This document shows positions 1 through 7,794 of a stretch of 64,000 nt of DNA, piece after piece. Position numbers and translations under genes: made by a program. The stretch comes from Azospirillum sp. B510. GTDB lineage: Bacteria > Pseudomonadota > Alphaproteobacteria > Azospirillales > Azospirillaceae. Each line of letters starts with the position of its first letter. The stretch's first letter is position 1. The notes beneath the pieces were generated by a model that saw nothing but the letters and a program-made list of their open reading frames with translations, ran no database searches and had not been told where the DNA came from. The DNA lies in assembly GCF_000010725.1 (NCBI RefSeq), contig NC_013854.1:835001-899000 (forward strand), in the 5' to 3' direction.

Positions 1-183
1 ATGATCGCCATCATCCTGGCGCACATCTACATCGGCTCCATCGGCATGGAGGGCGCCTTCGACGCCATGGGCGATGGTCAGGTCGAGCTGCAATGGGCGC
101 GCGAGCATCATTCGCTGTGGGTCGAGGAGGTCACCGGCGAAAAGGCCGATCACGGTCCCCATCACCGGACACCGGCGGAGTGA
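1..183 (+). CDS. Formate dehydrogenase cytochrome b (gamma) subunit, C-terminal fragment
   Basis: Only the last 60 codons are in the window. The first ATG may be an internal methionine, because the frame is open to the window edge. The fragment begins with a hydrophobic stretch (IIAIILAHIYIGS-like, the end of a membrane helix) and continues with GAFDAMGDGQVELQW and AREHHSLWVEEV, which resembles the cytoplasmic tail of the membrane cytochrome b subunit of respiratory formate dehydrogenases (FdoI/FdnI type). That subunit anchors the enzyme and passes electrons from formate to quinone. The tail ends in a His-rich GPHHRTPAE. The identification rests on a short segment and is moderate. Confidence 0.6.
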   Translation: MIAIILAHIYIGSIGMEGAFDAMGDGQVELQWAREHHSLWVEEVTGEKADHGPHHRTPAE

Positions 184-189
184 TTTGTC

Positions 190-214
190 CCCTCCCCCGC
201 CCAGCGGGGGAGGG
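190..214 (+). terminator. GC-rich perfect hairpin after the formate dehydrogenase gene
   Basis: An 11-bp perfect inverted repeat (CCCTCCCCCGC / GCGGGGGAGGG) has a 3-base loop. It starts 6 bases after the stop codon. No T-run follows; the sequence continues GTTAGGGTGGGG. It may act as a transcript end or as a dispersed palindromic repeat. Confidence 0.4.
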
Positions 215-251
215 TTAGGGTGGGGGGCCAACCACCTCCCAGGACGCCGCC

Positions 252-941
252 ATGACCACCCACCTCGCCGACCGTCAGGCCGTCATCGACGGCTGCCTCG
301 CCATGAACCGGCTGGGCGTCAATCAGGGCATGTCTGGCAACCTGTCGCGGCGGATCGATGGCGGTTTCCTGGTCACCCCGACCAGCATGCCCTATGACGC
401 GTTGACCCCCGCCGACATCGTCGAGATGGGGTTCGACGGCACCTATCTCGGCGAGCGCCGCCCCTCGTCGGAATGGCGCATCCACCGCGACATCCTGCGG
501 GCGCGGCCGGACATCTGCGTCGTCCTGCATGCCCACCCGACCTTCGCCACCGCGCTGGCGGTGCATGGGCGCGGTATCCCGTCCTTCCATTACATGGTGG
601 CGCTGGCCGGTGGCGACTCGATCCGTTGCGCTCCCTACGCCACCTTCGGCACCCAGGAACTGTCCGACCATGCCCTGGCGGCGCTGGAGGGGCGGTTGGC
701 CTGCCTGCTGGCCAATCACGGCATGATCGTGCTGGGCACCAGCGTCCAGTCCGCCCTGGCGCTGGCGGTCGAGGTCGAGACGCTGGCCCGCCAATATCTC
801 CATGCCCAGCAGTTCGGCGAGCCGGTGATCCTGCCGCCCGACGAGATCGCCCGGGTGGCGGAGAAGATGCGGCGGATGAAATACGGCCAGCCGATCGACG
901 ATGCGGACGCGCCGGAAGACACCGCCCGGCCGCGTCTGTGA
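252..941 (+). CDS. Class II aldolase/adducin family protein (fuculose-phosphate aldolase-like)
   Basis: A 229-residue protein with all hallmarks of zinc-dependent class II aldolases: GNLS at residues 29-32 (phosphate loop), catalytic-type glutamate E74 in SSEW, and zinc-ligand histidines H93 and H95 in HAHP plus H156 in ANHG. Family members such as L-fuculose-1-phosphate aldolase and ribulose-phosphate epimerases cleave or epimerise phosphorylated sugars in the cytoplasm. The substrate cannot be told from sequence. The gene stands alone between a formate dehydrogenase end and a convergent histidine kinase. The ATG follows shortly after CCCAGGACGCCGCC, a modest ribosome site. Confidence 0.85.
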   Translation: MTTHLADRQAVIDGCLAMNRLGVNQGMSGNLSRRIDGGFLVTPTSMPYDALTPADIVEMGFDGTYLGERRPSSEWRIHRDILRARPDICVVLHAHPTFATALAVHGRGIPSFHYMVALAGGDSIRCAPYATFGTQELSDHALAALEGRLACLLANHGMIVLGTSVQSALALAVEVETLARQYLHAQQFGEPVILPPDEIARVAEKMRRMKYGQPIDDADAPEDTARPRL

Positions 942-950
942 AACTCCGGC

Positions 951-3008
951 TTACGGCCCGATCCGCGTCATCGTGGTGCTGGTGGCGAGATGGCCGGCCG
1001 GCTTCAGGGCGGCGACCCGCAGCAGCGGCTTGGCGCCGCCGACCGCCTCGACCTGGAGAGGACGCTCTTCCGCCGGCGGTTCATAGACGGCGGGCAGGGC
1101 GATGGTGATGCGGGTGCCCTGGCCGGGTTCGCTCGCCACCTCGATATCGCCGCCGAGCATGGCGGTGTAATGGCCGACCAGCGTCAGGCCCAGCCCGGCG
1201 CCGCGCGGCTTGCCCTGGCCGCGGGTGGCCACGGCGCCGTTGCCGGCGCCCTGGACGAAGGGCTGGAACAGCCGGCCGGTCTGGGCGGTGGGAAAGCCGC
1301 GGCCGGTGTCGGCGACGGTGAAGCGGTACCAGCGGGCGCCGTCGCGCTCCAGCTTCTCGGCCGACAGGGTGACGGTGCCGTCCTGGGTGAATTTGCAGGC
1401 GTTGTCGAGCAGGTTCAGCAGGGTTTGCCGCAGCTTGTTGAAATCCGAATGCATCTGGCCGAGCCCGGCCGGCGCCGACAGATCCAGCGCGTTGCCATAG
1501 AGGTCGGCGGCCGGCATCGACCGCTCGCGCGCTTCGGCCAGCAGCCGGTTGACGTCGAAATCCTGTAGGCAGACATCCATCACCCCGGCCTCGACCTTGG
1601 CATAGTCGAGAATGGCGTCGACCAGACCGGTCAACTGCTCGCCGGTCCATTGGATATGCTCGACATCCGCCGCCAGCTCGGCCACGCCCAGCCGATGCAG
1701 GTCGGACATCAGCGTCTGGCTGGCATTGACGATCTCGGTCAGCGGTCCGTGCAGTTCATGGCCCATATTGACCAGGAAGTCGCTCTTGGCCTGGCTGGCG
1801 GCCTCGGCCTTCGCCTTCTCCCGCAACAGGCGGGTGTGTTCGATCTCGGCCTCGCGGCGCTCGCGCTCGGTATCCTCGGCGATGCCGCGCAGGGCGTCGA
1901 CCGCGCGGGCCATGCTGGCGATCTCGTTCCGGCCGCTCAGCGCCGGCAGGGTGAGGTCGGTGCGGCCGGCGGCCAGCGCCGTCACCGCGTTCGCCATCGT
2001 CCGCACCGGTCCGGCGACGCTGCGCTGGAGCAGCCAGAGGGTGACCAGACCGGCGAGCAGCAGCAGCCCGCCGACCCACAGGGCGACGCTGGTATAGCCC
2101 GACAGTCCATCGGTCAGCGTGCCGCGCAACGCCTGGGTTCCGGCCTCGGCCCGGCGCCGGATCTCGCCCAGATTGGCGGCGATGCCGGCGGCGTTGGCGG
2201 CCATCGCCTCGGCGCGCAGAGTGTCGTCCTCGGCCACCGACGATTCGATGGCCGCCAGCACGCCGCCCGCCTTCGCCAGCAGGGCGCTCACCTCGTCGAT
2301 GGTCTGTTTGGTGCCGGGAACCCAGAGATAGCGGTTCATCTCGGTCAGCCGGTCGCGGGCGATGGCGAGCTGGGCGCGCATCGCCTCGGCGTCCTGCGGG
2401 TCGCGGCGGTCGACATAGCGGGTGAGATGGTCCTGCATCAGCAGGGTGGCGATGGCGGCGTCGCTGGCCAATGCCGTCGAATCGACGCCGCCGGCGTTCT
2501 TCAACTGGTCGAGCTTCTGGCGGGTCTGGGCGACCAGCGGTTCCAGCACGCCGGTCATCTGGCCGTTGCGGTCGCCGCGCAGCGCGATCAGCTTCTGCAC
2601 CGCCGCCCAATAATCCTCCAGCGCGGCGCGGGCCTTGTCGACCCCCTGCCGGTCGGCGCCCTCCACCACGCCCTTCGCCAGCGTGTCGAGCCGCTCGCGC
2701 AGCGTGTCATGCCGCCAGGAGGCGTCGAGCAGGCTCTGGTCGTCGCCATAGGTCAGATGGTCGCGGACCGCGACCTCCATGTCGCGCAGGCTGATGTCGG
2801 CGTCGGCGGCCGCCTGCGACAGGTCGGCGCGGCCGGAGAAGGCGCCGATGTCGCGCGACACGCTGTGGAACCAGGCGAGGCCGACCAGGGCCAGCAGGAC
2901 CACCAGGCCGAGCGCCACGGCGAAGCCCGCGCCGACCCGCGCCGACAGGGTCATGTCGCGGAACCGGGTCCGGCCGCCGCTCCGGGACAGAATGCCGTTC
3001 CGCTTCAC
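951..3008 (-). CDS. Membrane-bound sensor histidine kinase with HAMP domain
   Basis: A sensor kinase of about 685 residues. In order: a short cytoplasmic tail, a first membrane helix (about residues 25-45), a helical periplasmic sensing region, a second membrane helix near residue 320 (ALWVGGLLLLAGLVTLWLL), a HAMP linker, a coiled coil rich in E/R/K, a HisKA domain with the H-box MGHELHGPL, and an ATPase domain with the N box (LLDNACKFT), the G1 box (VADTGRGF) and the G2 box (GAGLGLTL). The H-box deviates from the usual SHELRTPL but keeps the phospho-acceptor histidine. A GTG start at 3008 is chosen because GGGAG lies five bases upstream; the ATG at 2954 lacks a ribosome site. No partner response regulator is adjacent, so it is an orphan kinase. 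The signal is unknown. Confidence 0.88.
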   Translation of the reverse strand: MKRNGILSRSGGRTRFRDMTLSARVGAGFAVALGLVVLLALVGLAWFHSVSRDIGAFSGRADLSQAAADADISLRDMEVAVRDHLTYGDDQSLLDASWRHDTLRERLDTLAKGVVEGADRQGVDKARAALEDYWAAVQKLIALRGDRNGQMTGVLEPLVAQTRQKLDQLKNAGGVDSTALASDAAIATLLMQDHLTRYVDRRDPQDAEAMRAQLAIARDRLTEMNRYLWVPGTKQTIDEVSALLAKAGGVLAAIESSVAEDDTLRAEAMAANAAGIAANLGEIRRRAEAGTQALRGTLTDGLSGYTSVALWVGGLLLLAGLVTLWLLQRSVAGPVRTMANAVTALAAGRTDLTLPALSGRNEIASMARAVDALRGIAEDTERERREAEIEHTRLLREKAKAEAASQAKSDFLVNMGHELHGPLTEIVNASQTLMSDLHRLGVAELAADVEHIQWTGEQLTGLVDAILDYAKVEAGVMDVCLQDFDVNRLLAEARERSMPAADLYGNALDLSAPAGLGQMHSDFNKLRQTLLNLLDNACKFTQDGTVTLSAEKLERDGARWYRFTVADTGRGFPTAQTGRLFQPFVQGAGNGAVATRGQGKPRGAGLGLTLVGHYTAMLGGDIEVASEPGQGTRITIALPAVYEPPAEERPLQVEAVGGAKPLLRVAALKPAGHLATSTTMTRIGP

Positions 3009-3151
3009 ACCGACTCCCGCTCGCGCTGTGCCTGACGATTTCCGCGCGCGACCGGCCACAACCATTCGGACCTGTCGGCGCGCGGCGCGGATTGTAGCTT
3101 GGCTAACCCCCCAGGCAAACAGACAAGTGTGCGACGGAGTACCGCCAAAGG

Positions 3152-3934
3152 TCAGGCGGCATCCCCGGCGCTGAAAGCGTAGGCATGCATGCCCAGGCTG
3201 CCATGTTCGAAGCCGGCATGCAGCCGCTCGGTCTTCGGCCGCGGTCCCGCCGCCCCCAGCGCCACCGGCAGCGGCAGGAAATGCTCGTCGGTCGGATGCG
3301 CCCGGCGGGCGTCGGGGCAGGCGGCCAGCCAGTTGCCGACCGCCTCCGCGTCGCCGGCCTCCAGCGTCCTGTCCAGCCAATCGGCGAAGCCGGTCGCCCA
3401 GGGGGCGGCGCTGGTTCCGCCGAAGCGGAATTCCCGCAGATTGTGGACGGCGCCGCCGCTGGCGAGGATCAGCACGCCCTCGCGCCGCAGCGGCTCCAGC
3501 AGCCGGCCGAGCGCGATGTGGTCGGCGGCGCTGCGGTAGGGCATGACCGAGAATTGGGCGACCGGGATGTCGGCCTGTGGATACATCAGCGTCAGCGGCA
3601 CCCAGGCGCCATGGTCCAGCCCCTGCGACGGGTCGGTGACCGCTCCGGTCAGCGCCATGACCCGTTCGGCCAGCGCCGGCGCGCCCGGCGCCGCGTAGCG
3701 CATGCGGTAGAGCGCGTCGGGGAAGCCGTAGAAATCATGGATGGTCTCCGGCGCCGCCGCCGTGCTCACCGCCGGCACCCTGGTCGTCCAATGGGCGGAG
3801 ACCGCCAGGATGGCGCTCGGCCGGCCGAGCCTTTGGCCCAGCTTCGACAGGAAGTCGCGGCCGGCGCTGTCCTCCTCCAGGATCAGGGTGGGGGAGCCAT
3901 GGGAGACGAAGACGGAGGGGAAGGTCTCGGACAT
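3152..3934 (-). CDS. DODA-type extradiol ring-cleavage dioxygenase (LigB superfamily)
   Basis: A 260-residue protein of the 4,5-DOPA-dioxygenase-like class III extradiol dioxygenases. Metal-ligand histidines expected of the family are present: H12 in SHGSP, H48 in SAHW, plus DHGAWVPL and GGAVHNL. Bacterial members such as YgiD open catechol rings with a single Zn or Fe ion; the physiological substrate is generally unknown. The ATG at 3934 begins the conserved block MSETFPSVFVSHGSP; earlier in-frame codons look non-coding. It faces the same way as the downstream kinase but is separated by about 140 bases. Confidence 0.88.
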   Translation of the reverse strand: MSETFPSVFVSHGSPTLILEEDSAGRDFLSKLGQRLGRPSAILAVSAHWTTRVPAVSTAAAPETIHDFYGFPDALYRMRYAAPGAPALAERVMALTGAVTDPSQGLDHGAWVPLTLMYPQADIPVAQFSVMPYRSAADHIALGRLLEPLRREGVLILASGGAVHNLREFRFGGTSAAPWATGFADWLDRTLEAGDAEAVGNWLAACPDARRAHPTDEHFLPLPVALGAAGPRPKTERLHAGFEHGSLGMHAYAFSAGDAA

Positions 3935-4023
3935 CGGTGAACGGAACTCCAGCCGGGCGGTGGGGCGACAGGGGAGGGGGCGACAGGGGAGGAGAGTGGC
4001 GACCGTTCCATTCGACCAAAGAA

Positions 4024-4049
4024 AAACCCCGGCGCCAAGGCCGGGGTTT
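4024..4049 (-). terminator. Rho-independent terminator of the F0 ATP synthase operon
   Basis: A perfect 10-bp stem (AAACCCCGGC / GCCGGGGTTT) with a 6-base loop lies about 90 bases past the atpF stop. On the minus strand the stem is followed by TTTTTCTTT, a good U-run. Confidence 0.85.
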
Positions 4050-4136
4050 CTCAAAGACCGTCGTTCACGGTGCAATAATCGGTGCGGCGGAACCCGGTCG
4101 GCCTTTTTCAAGGCCGGCTGACCGATGAGGGACCGA

Positions 4137-4616
4137 TCAGTGCAGGTGCTTCGGCAGTTCGCCGATCGACTGCTCGATCAGCTTGTCGGCCTGGGCCGCC
4201 GGCAGGCCGCCGGCCAGCACGCGCTGGCTGGCGCCGATCGCGACGTCGACCGTCAGGTTGCGGACCTCGGCCAGCGCCGCGGCTTCCGCCTGGGCGATGC
4301 GGTCCATGGCCTGGGCCTCGCGGCGCTTCAGCGACGCCTCCAGGTCGGTGGCCGCCTGGGTGCGCAGGCGGGCGGCCTCCTCGCGGGCGTGGGCCATCAC
4401 GGCCTCCGCTTCCTTCTGGGCGTCGGCCAGACGGCTCTGGTAGCCGTTCAGCAGGGCCTGGGCGTCCTTGTGCAGACGCTCGGCCTCGTCCAGTTCGCCG
4501 CGGATGCGCTCGGCGCGGCCGTCCAGCAGGGTGCCGATCGCGGCCGACGCCTTCTTCCAGACCAGGGCCGCGAAGATGACGAAGGCGATGGCTACCCAGA
4601 ATTCAGGTGCGTTCAT
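4137..4616 (-). CDS. atpF: ATP synthase F0 subunit b
   Basis: A 159-residue peripheral stalk subunit: one N-terminal membrane helix (FWVAIAFVIFAALVWK) followed by a long charged, heptad-like helix. With b' it forms the right-handed coiled-coil stator linking membrane subunit a to the F1 head. Its ATG overlaps the b' stop codon (ATGA), indicating translational coupling. It is the last gene of the atpI-B-E-F'-F operon; the F1 genes lie elsewhere, as usual in alphaproteobacteria. Confidence 0.95.
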   Translation of the reverse strand: MNAPEFWVAIAFVIFAALVWKKASAAIGTLLDGRAERIRGELDEAERLHKDAQALLNGYQSRLADAQKEAEAVMAHAREEAARLRTQAATDLEASLKRREAQAMDRIAQAEAAALAEVRNLTVDVAIGASQRVLAGGLPAAQADKLIEQSIGELPKHLH

Positions 4617-5263
4617 CCCCGGCGCTCCTCAAGCACGGCCGCGACGGCGGCGTCCGCCTGGGCCGGATCGACATCGACACCGGCCAGGCGGCCGGCGATG
4701 TCGCGGACGATGCCGGTCGACTCGGCGCGGATGTTGGCCAGGGCCTGGTCCTTCGCCGTGGCGATGGAGGCCTCGGCGCTGCGCAGGCGCTCGGCGATGT
4801 CGGCGTTCAGCTGGCCCTGGCGGGCCTGGTTGTTCGCCTCGATCTCGGCGCTGACCTGGGCGATGACGCCCTGGGCCTCGGCGCGGGCGCCGGCGAGGGA
4901 CTTCTCGACCTGGGCCAGGATGGCCTCGGCCTCTTCCTTCAGTTGGGCTGCCTTGGCGAGATCGCGCGAAATGCGCTCCTGCCGCGCCTCCAGAACCTCG
5001 GCCACGCGCGGAAGCGCCTTCTTGGACATGAGGTGGTAGAGAACGCCGAAGGTCAGAGCCAGCCAGAAGATCTGGGTCGGGAAATTGGCGGGATTGAGCT
5101 GCGGCAGGCCGCCGGAAGCGTGCTCGCCGCCGTGCGCCGCGTTCGGAGCGTGCTCCGCCGCGGCCGCGAGCGCGGTGCCGGCCATCGTGGTGAGGGTAAC
5201 GAGCGAAGCGCCCGCCACTCCCGACCAGCGGGCCAGCCGGCCTTTGGCCAACAGGTTCGGCAT
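4613..5263 (-). CDS. atpF': ATP synthase F0 subunit b' (second b-type stalk subunit)
   Basis: A 216-residue b-type subunit found in photosynthetic-type and alphaproteobacterial ATP synthases, which use a b/b' heterodimer. The N-terminus has a hydrophobic stretch and an Ala/His-rich extension (to about residue 50), then the conserved LPQLNPANFPTQIFWLALTF membrane anchor, then a long Glu/Ala/Lys helix. The extended N-terminus is longer than in most b' proteins and may be a cleaved leader. It overlaps atpF by 4 bases. It is sometimes named atpG or atpX. Confidence 0.93.
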   Translation of the reverse strand: MPNLLAKGRLARWSGVAGASLVTLTTMAGTALAAAAEHAPNAAHGGEHASGGLPQLNPANFPTQIFWLALTFGVLYHLMSKKALPRVAEVLEARQERISRDLAKAAQLKEEAEAILAQVEKSLAGARAEAQGVIAQVSAEIEANNQARQGQLNADIAERLRSAEASIATAKDQALANIRAESTGIVRDIAGRLAGVDVDPAQADAAVAAVLEERRG

Positions 5264-5356
5264 GATCGGTCCCCCTAGGCAAAGGAGCGGCGCCGAAACT
5301 TCGGTGAGGAAGCCCGGCGCCGCGTCAGAGCTGTTTTTTTGAAAGCCGCTCTGGCC

Positions 5357-5581
5357 TTAGGCGAACAGGATCAGGAAGGCGATCAGCAGGGCGAACAGCG
5401 CGACGGCTTCCGTCAGCGCGAAGCCCAGAATGCCGATCGGGAAGACCTTCGGCTGGACGGCCGGGTTGCGGGCGATCGAGCCGATCAGGGTCGAGAAGAT
5501 GTTGCCGATACCCAGGCCGACACCGGCGAGGGCGATGACAGCCAGACCGGCACCGATGAACTTGGCGGCTTGAGGATCCAT
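5357..5581 (-). CDS. atpE: ATP synthase F0 subunit c (proteolipid)
   Basis: A 74-residue hairpin of two membrane helices forming the proton-driven c-ring. The first helix is Gly-rich ([11 protein letters not shown] after IALAGVG), the loop is the conserved RNP (ARNPAVQPK), and the second helix contains the proton-binding acidic residue in [12 protein letters not shown]. Length is normal for alphaproteobacteria. It lies between atpB and atpF' in the F0 operon. Confidence 0.97.
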   Translation of the reverse strand: MDPQAAKFIGAGLAVIALAGVGLGIGNIFSTLIGSIARNPAVQPKVFPIGILGFALTEAVALFALLIAFLILFA

Positions 5582-5661
5582 TGTACTCTCTTCCTCTAGG
5601 TAAGGGTGAACGTGTTGGAACTGTTGAGGTGAACTTGTGTCCGGCCGGTGCCGGGAGCGGC

Positions 5662-6405
5662 TCAGTGCAGCTCCAGCGCGTCGCGGATGTACAGGCAGGT
5701 CAGGATCGAGAAGACGTAGGCTTGCAGGAAAGCCACCAGGAACTCGAAGCCGGTCAGGGCGACGTTGATCGCCAGCGGGACGAGGCCGGTGACGAAGCCC
5801 AGCGCGCCGAGACCGCTGATCATCATGACCGTGAAGCCGGCGAAGACCTTCAGCATCGTGTGACCGGCCATCATGTTGGCGAACAGTCGGATCGAGAGGC
5901 TGACGGGGCGCATCACGTAGGAGATCACCTCGATCGGGATGAGGATCGGGGCGAGCGCCACCGGAGCGCCGTGCGGCATGAAGAAGGAGAAGAAGTGCAG
6001 GCCGTGCTTCAGCAGGGCCAGGATGGTCACGAACACGAACACCGTCGCCGCCAGCGCGAAGGTCACGATGATGTGGCTGGTGAAGGTGAAGGTGTAGGGG
6101 ATCATGCCGATCATGTTGCCGATCAGCACGAACATGAAGATCGAGAACACGAACGGGAAGTAGGGCTTGGCGTCATGGCCGGCGTTGTCGCGCACCAGAT
6201 TCGCGACGAACTCGTAGAACATCTCGGCCAGCGACTGCAGGCGGCCGGGAACCATCGACTTGTTCGCCATGCCCATCACCAGCAGGGCGTAGATCGCCGC
6301 CACGGCCACGACCATGAAGAAGGCCGAGTTCGTGAACGACACGTCGTAGCCGCCGAGCACGATCTGGAACAACGGGTTGATTTGGAACTGGTGCAGCGGA
6401 TCCAA
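5662..6405 (-). CDS. atpB: ATP synthase F0 subunit a
   Basis: A 247-residue multi-pass membrane protein that forms the two proton half-channels against the c-ring. The essential arginine lies in the [17 protein letters not shown] segment of the penultimate long helix, and a conserved [14 protein letters not shown] helix ends the protein. Length and motif order are typical. The gene follows atpI after a 12-base gap and precedes atpE. Confidence 0.97.
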   Translation of the reverse strand: MDPLHQFQINPLFQIVLGGYDVSFTNSAFFMVVAVAAIYALLVMGMANKSMVPGRLQSLAEMFYEFVANLVRDNAGHDAKPYFPFVFSIFMFVLIGNMIGMIPYTFTFTSHIIVTFALAATVFVFVTILALLKHGLHFFSFFMPHGAPVALAPILIPIEVISYVMRPVSLSIRLFANMMAGHTMLKVFAGFTVMMISGLGALGFVTGLVPLAINVALTGFEFLVAFLQAYVFSILTCLYIRDALELH

Positions 6406-6417
6406 GGTCGTCCTCGC

Positions 6418-6786
6418 TCAGTGTGCGTCGCCGTCTCGGCGCTCGTTGTCGTCCCCAGTGGGCCGGCGGTAGCCGGCGGCGATGCCGAAGCCGGTGACGG
6501 CCCGGTAGACGTTCAGGACTCCCGCCGCGGACCCCAGAAAGAACATGATGATCAGTCCCCAGGGCGCGGTGCCGAGCCAGCGATCGAGCAGAAGCCCGCC
6601 GCCGACGCCGACCACCATGGCCGCGACCAACTCCGTCCCGATGCGCCAGGCGGTGCCGAGAGCGCCCTGCGGCGGACGGTGGTATTTGCTACCGGGTCCG
6701 CCCGACCAGCCACGTTGCCCCTCACGCGCCTTCCGCAACCGGGCCTCGAGGTCATCCAGGGGATCGGGGGGCGATTTGTCGGTCAT
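6418..6786 (-). CDS. atpI: AtpI/AtpZ-family ATP synthase accessory protein
   Basis: A 122-residue small membrane protein with an N-terminal cytoplasmic segment (DDLEARLRKAREG) and two membrane helices (ELVAAMVVGVGGGLLLDRWL and WGLIIMFFLGSAAGVLNVYRAV), the signature of AtpI/AtpZ proteins. Members help assemble the c-ring or carry magnesium or calcium. It leads the F0 operon, as in other alphaproteobacteria. Confidence 0.9.
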   Translation of the reverse strand: MTDKSPPDPLDDLEARLRKAREGQRGWSGGPGSKYHRPPQGALGTAWRIGTELVAAMVVGVGGGLLLDRWLGTAPWGLIIMFFLGSAAGVLNVYRAVTGFGIAAGYRRPTGDDNERRDGDAH

Positions 6787-6833
6787 TTCGCCTCTCAGTC
6801 ACCCTAGGCCCGCAGCCATGCGAAAGCGGCGAG

Positions 6834-6862
6834 ACCATACGGGCGGGGCGTTACCCTGTCAA
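6834..6862 (-). promoter_or_regulatory. Sigma-70 type promoter of the F0 ATP synthase operon
   Basis: On the minus strand TTGACA (6862-6857) is separated by exactly 17 bases from TATGGT (6839-6834), about 48 bases before the atpI ATG. The -35 element is a perfect consensus match, which suits a highly expressed housekeeping operon. Confidence 0.75.
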
Positions 6863-7049
6863 GTCGCAAAACCTGTGGTGTAAGTCATTGAAAAGAATAG
6901 AAAAGTCACGAAGACTCGTCGATTTTGCCGCGCTGCGGCGCGTTGTCCCGCTCCATCCTGCGAAAAAACCCGGTGGTATGACCGCTTTTCAGGGGTTTTT
7001 CGCCGCTTTTCACCCGGTCCGGGGGCGGTCCGGGGCCGGTCCGCCCCTC

Positions 7050-7664
7050 TCAGCCGGCGATCCGGGCGGACAGGTCCTGGGCGATCTTGTCGGCGGCGGT
7101 GCCGCCCGGATACACCCCGACGAATTTCCCGTCCGGACCCATCAGGTAAATAAAGCTGGAATGGTCCATCAGGTATTCGTCCGGCTTCGCGTCCTTTTGC
7201 GGTGCCTTGGCATAATAGACCCGATAGGCGCGGGCGGCGTCGCGCACCTGCTCCGCGGTGCCGGTAAGGCCGACCAGCCGGGGATGGAACAGGGCGACAT
7301 AGTCCTTCATGTGCGCCACTGTGTCGCGGTCCGGGTCGATGGTGATGAAAACCGGCTGGATTTGCTCCGCTTTCGGCCCCAGCTGGTCGAGCGCCTGGGC
7401 CATCACCCCCAGCTCGGTCGGGCAGACGTCGGGACAGTAGGTATAGCCGAAATAGATCAGCATATACTTGCCGCGGAAATCGACGTCCGTGACCAACTTG
7501 CCCAGTTGGTTGCTCAGGGTGAAGGGACCGCCGATCGGTACGGCCGACTTCGTGCCGCTTTCCACCGTGCCGGTGGCGCTGCGCACTTGCCACCAGGCGA
7601 TTCCGGCGGACACGGCGATGGCGAGGACGGAGGCGGCGGCGATGCGCAGGAATCGAGTCTTCAT
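7050..7664 (-). CDS. SCO1/SenC/PrrC-family copper chaperone (copy 1)
   Basis: A 204-residue thioredoxin-fold protein anchored by an N-terminal membrane helix (FLRIAAASVLAIAVSAGIAWW). The copper-binding CPDVCP motif lies near residue 77 after FGYTY, and the conserved partner histidine is in YLMDHSSFIYL. SCO proteins deliver copper to the CuA site of cytochrome c oxidase or act as thiol reductants. This copy stands alone beside the ATP synthase operon; a second copy at 57066-57689 lies in the copper cluster. Confidence 0.93.
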   Translation of the reverse strand: MKTRFLRIAAASVLAIAVSAGIAWWQVRSATGTVESGTKSAVPIGGPFTLSNQLGKLVTDVDFRGKYMLIYFGYTYCPDVCPTELGVMAQALDQLGPKAEQIQPVFITIDPDRDTVAHMKDYVALFHPRLVGLTGTAEQVRDAARAYRVYYAKAPQKDAKPDEYLMDHSSFIYLMGPDGKFVGVYPGGTAADKIAQDLSARIAG

Positions 7665-7794
7665 GGTGCGTCAGGAATGGGGCCGTCCGTGGCCCAGGTC
7701 AAGAGGGGGGCGGCATCGGGGCGCGGGGATTATGACGATCGGCGGGCCGATCGGGGGTGAGGATCGGGAGGTAAGGATTGGAGGGGGGCGGCCG

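Noticed and set aside
3009..3380. N-terminal extension of the histidine kinase to 3380
   Set aside because: The added 124 residues are Arg/Gly/Ala-rich and precede a well-placed ribosome site and GTG at 3008.
5581..6807. A 408-codon plus-strand frame across atpB and atpI
   Set aside because: It is antisense to two genes with unmistakable ATP synthase features; the product is a low-complexity Asp/Glu/His-rich sequence.
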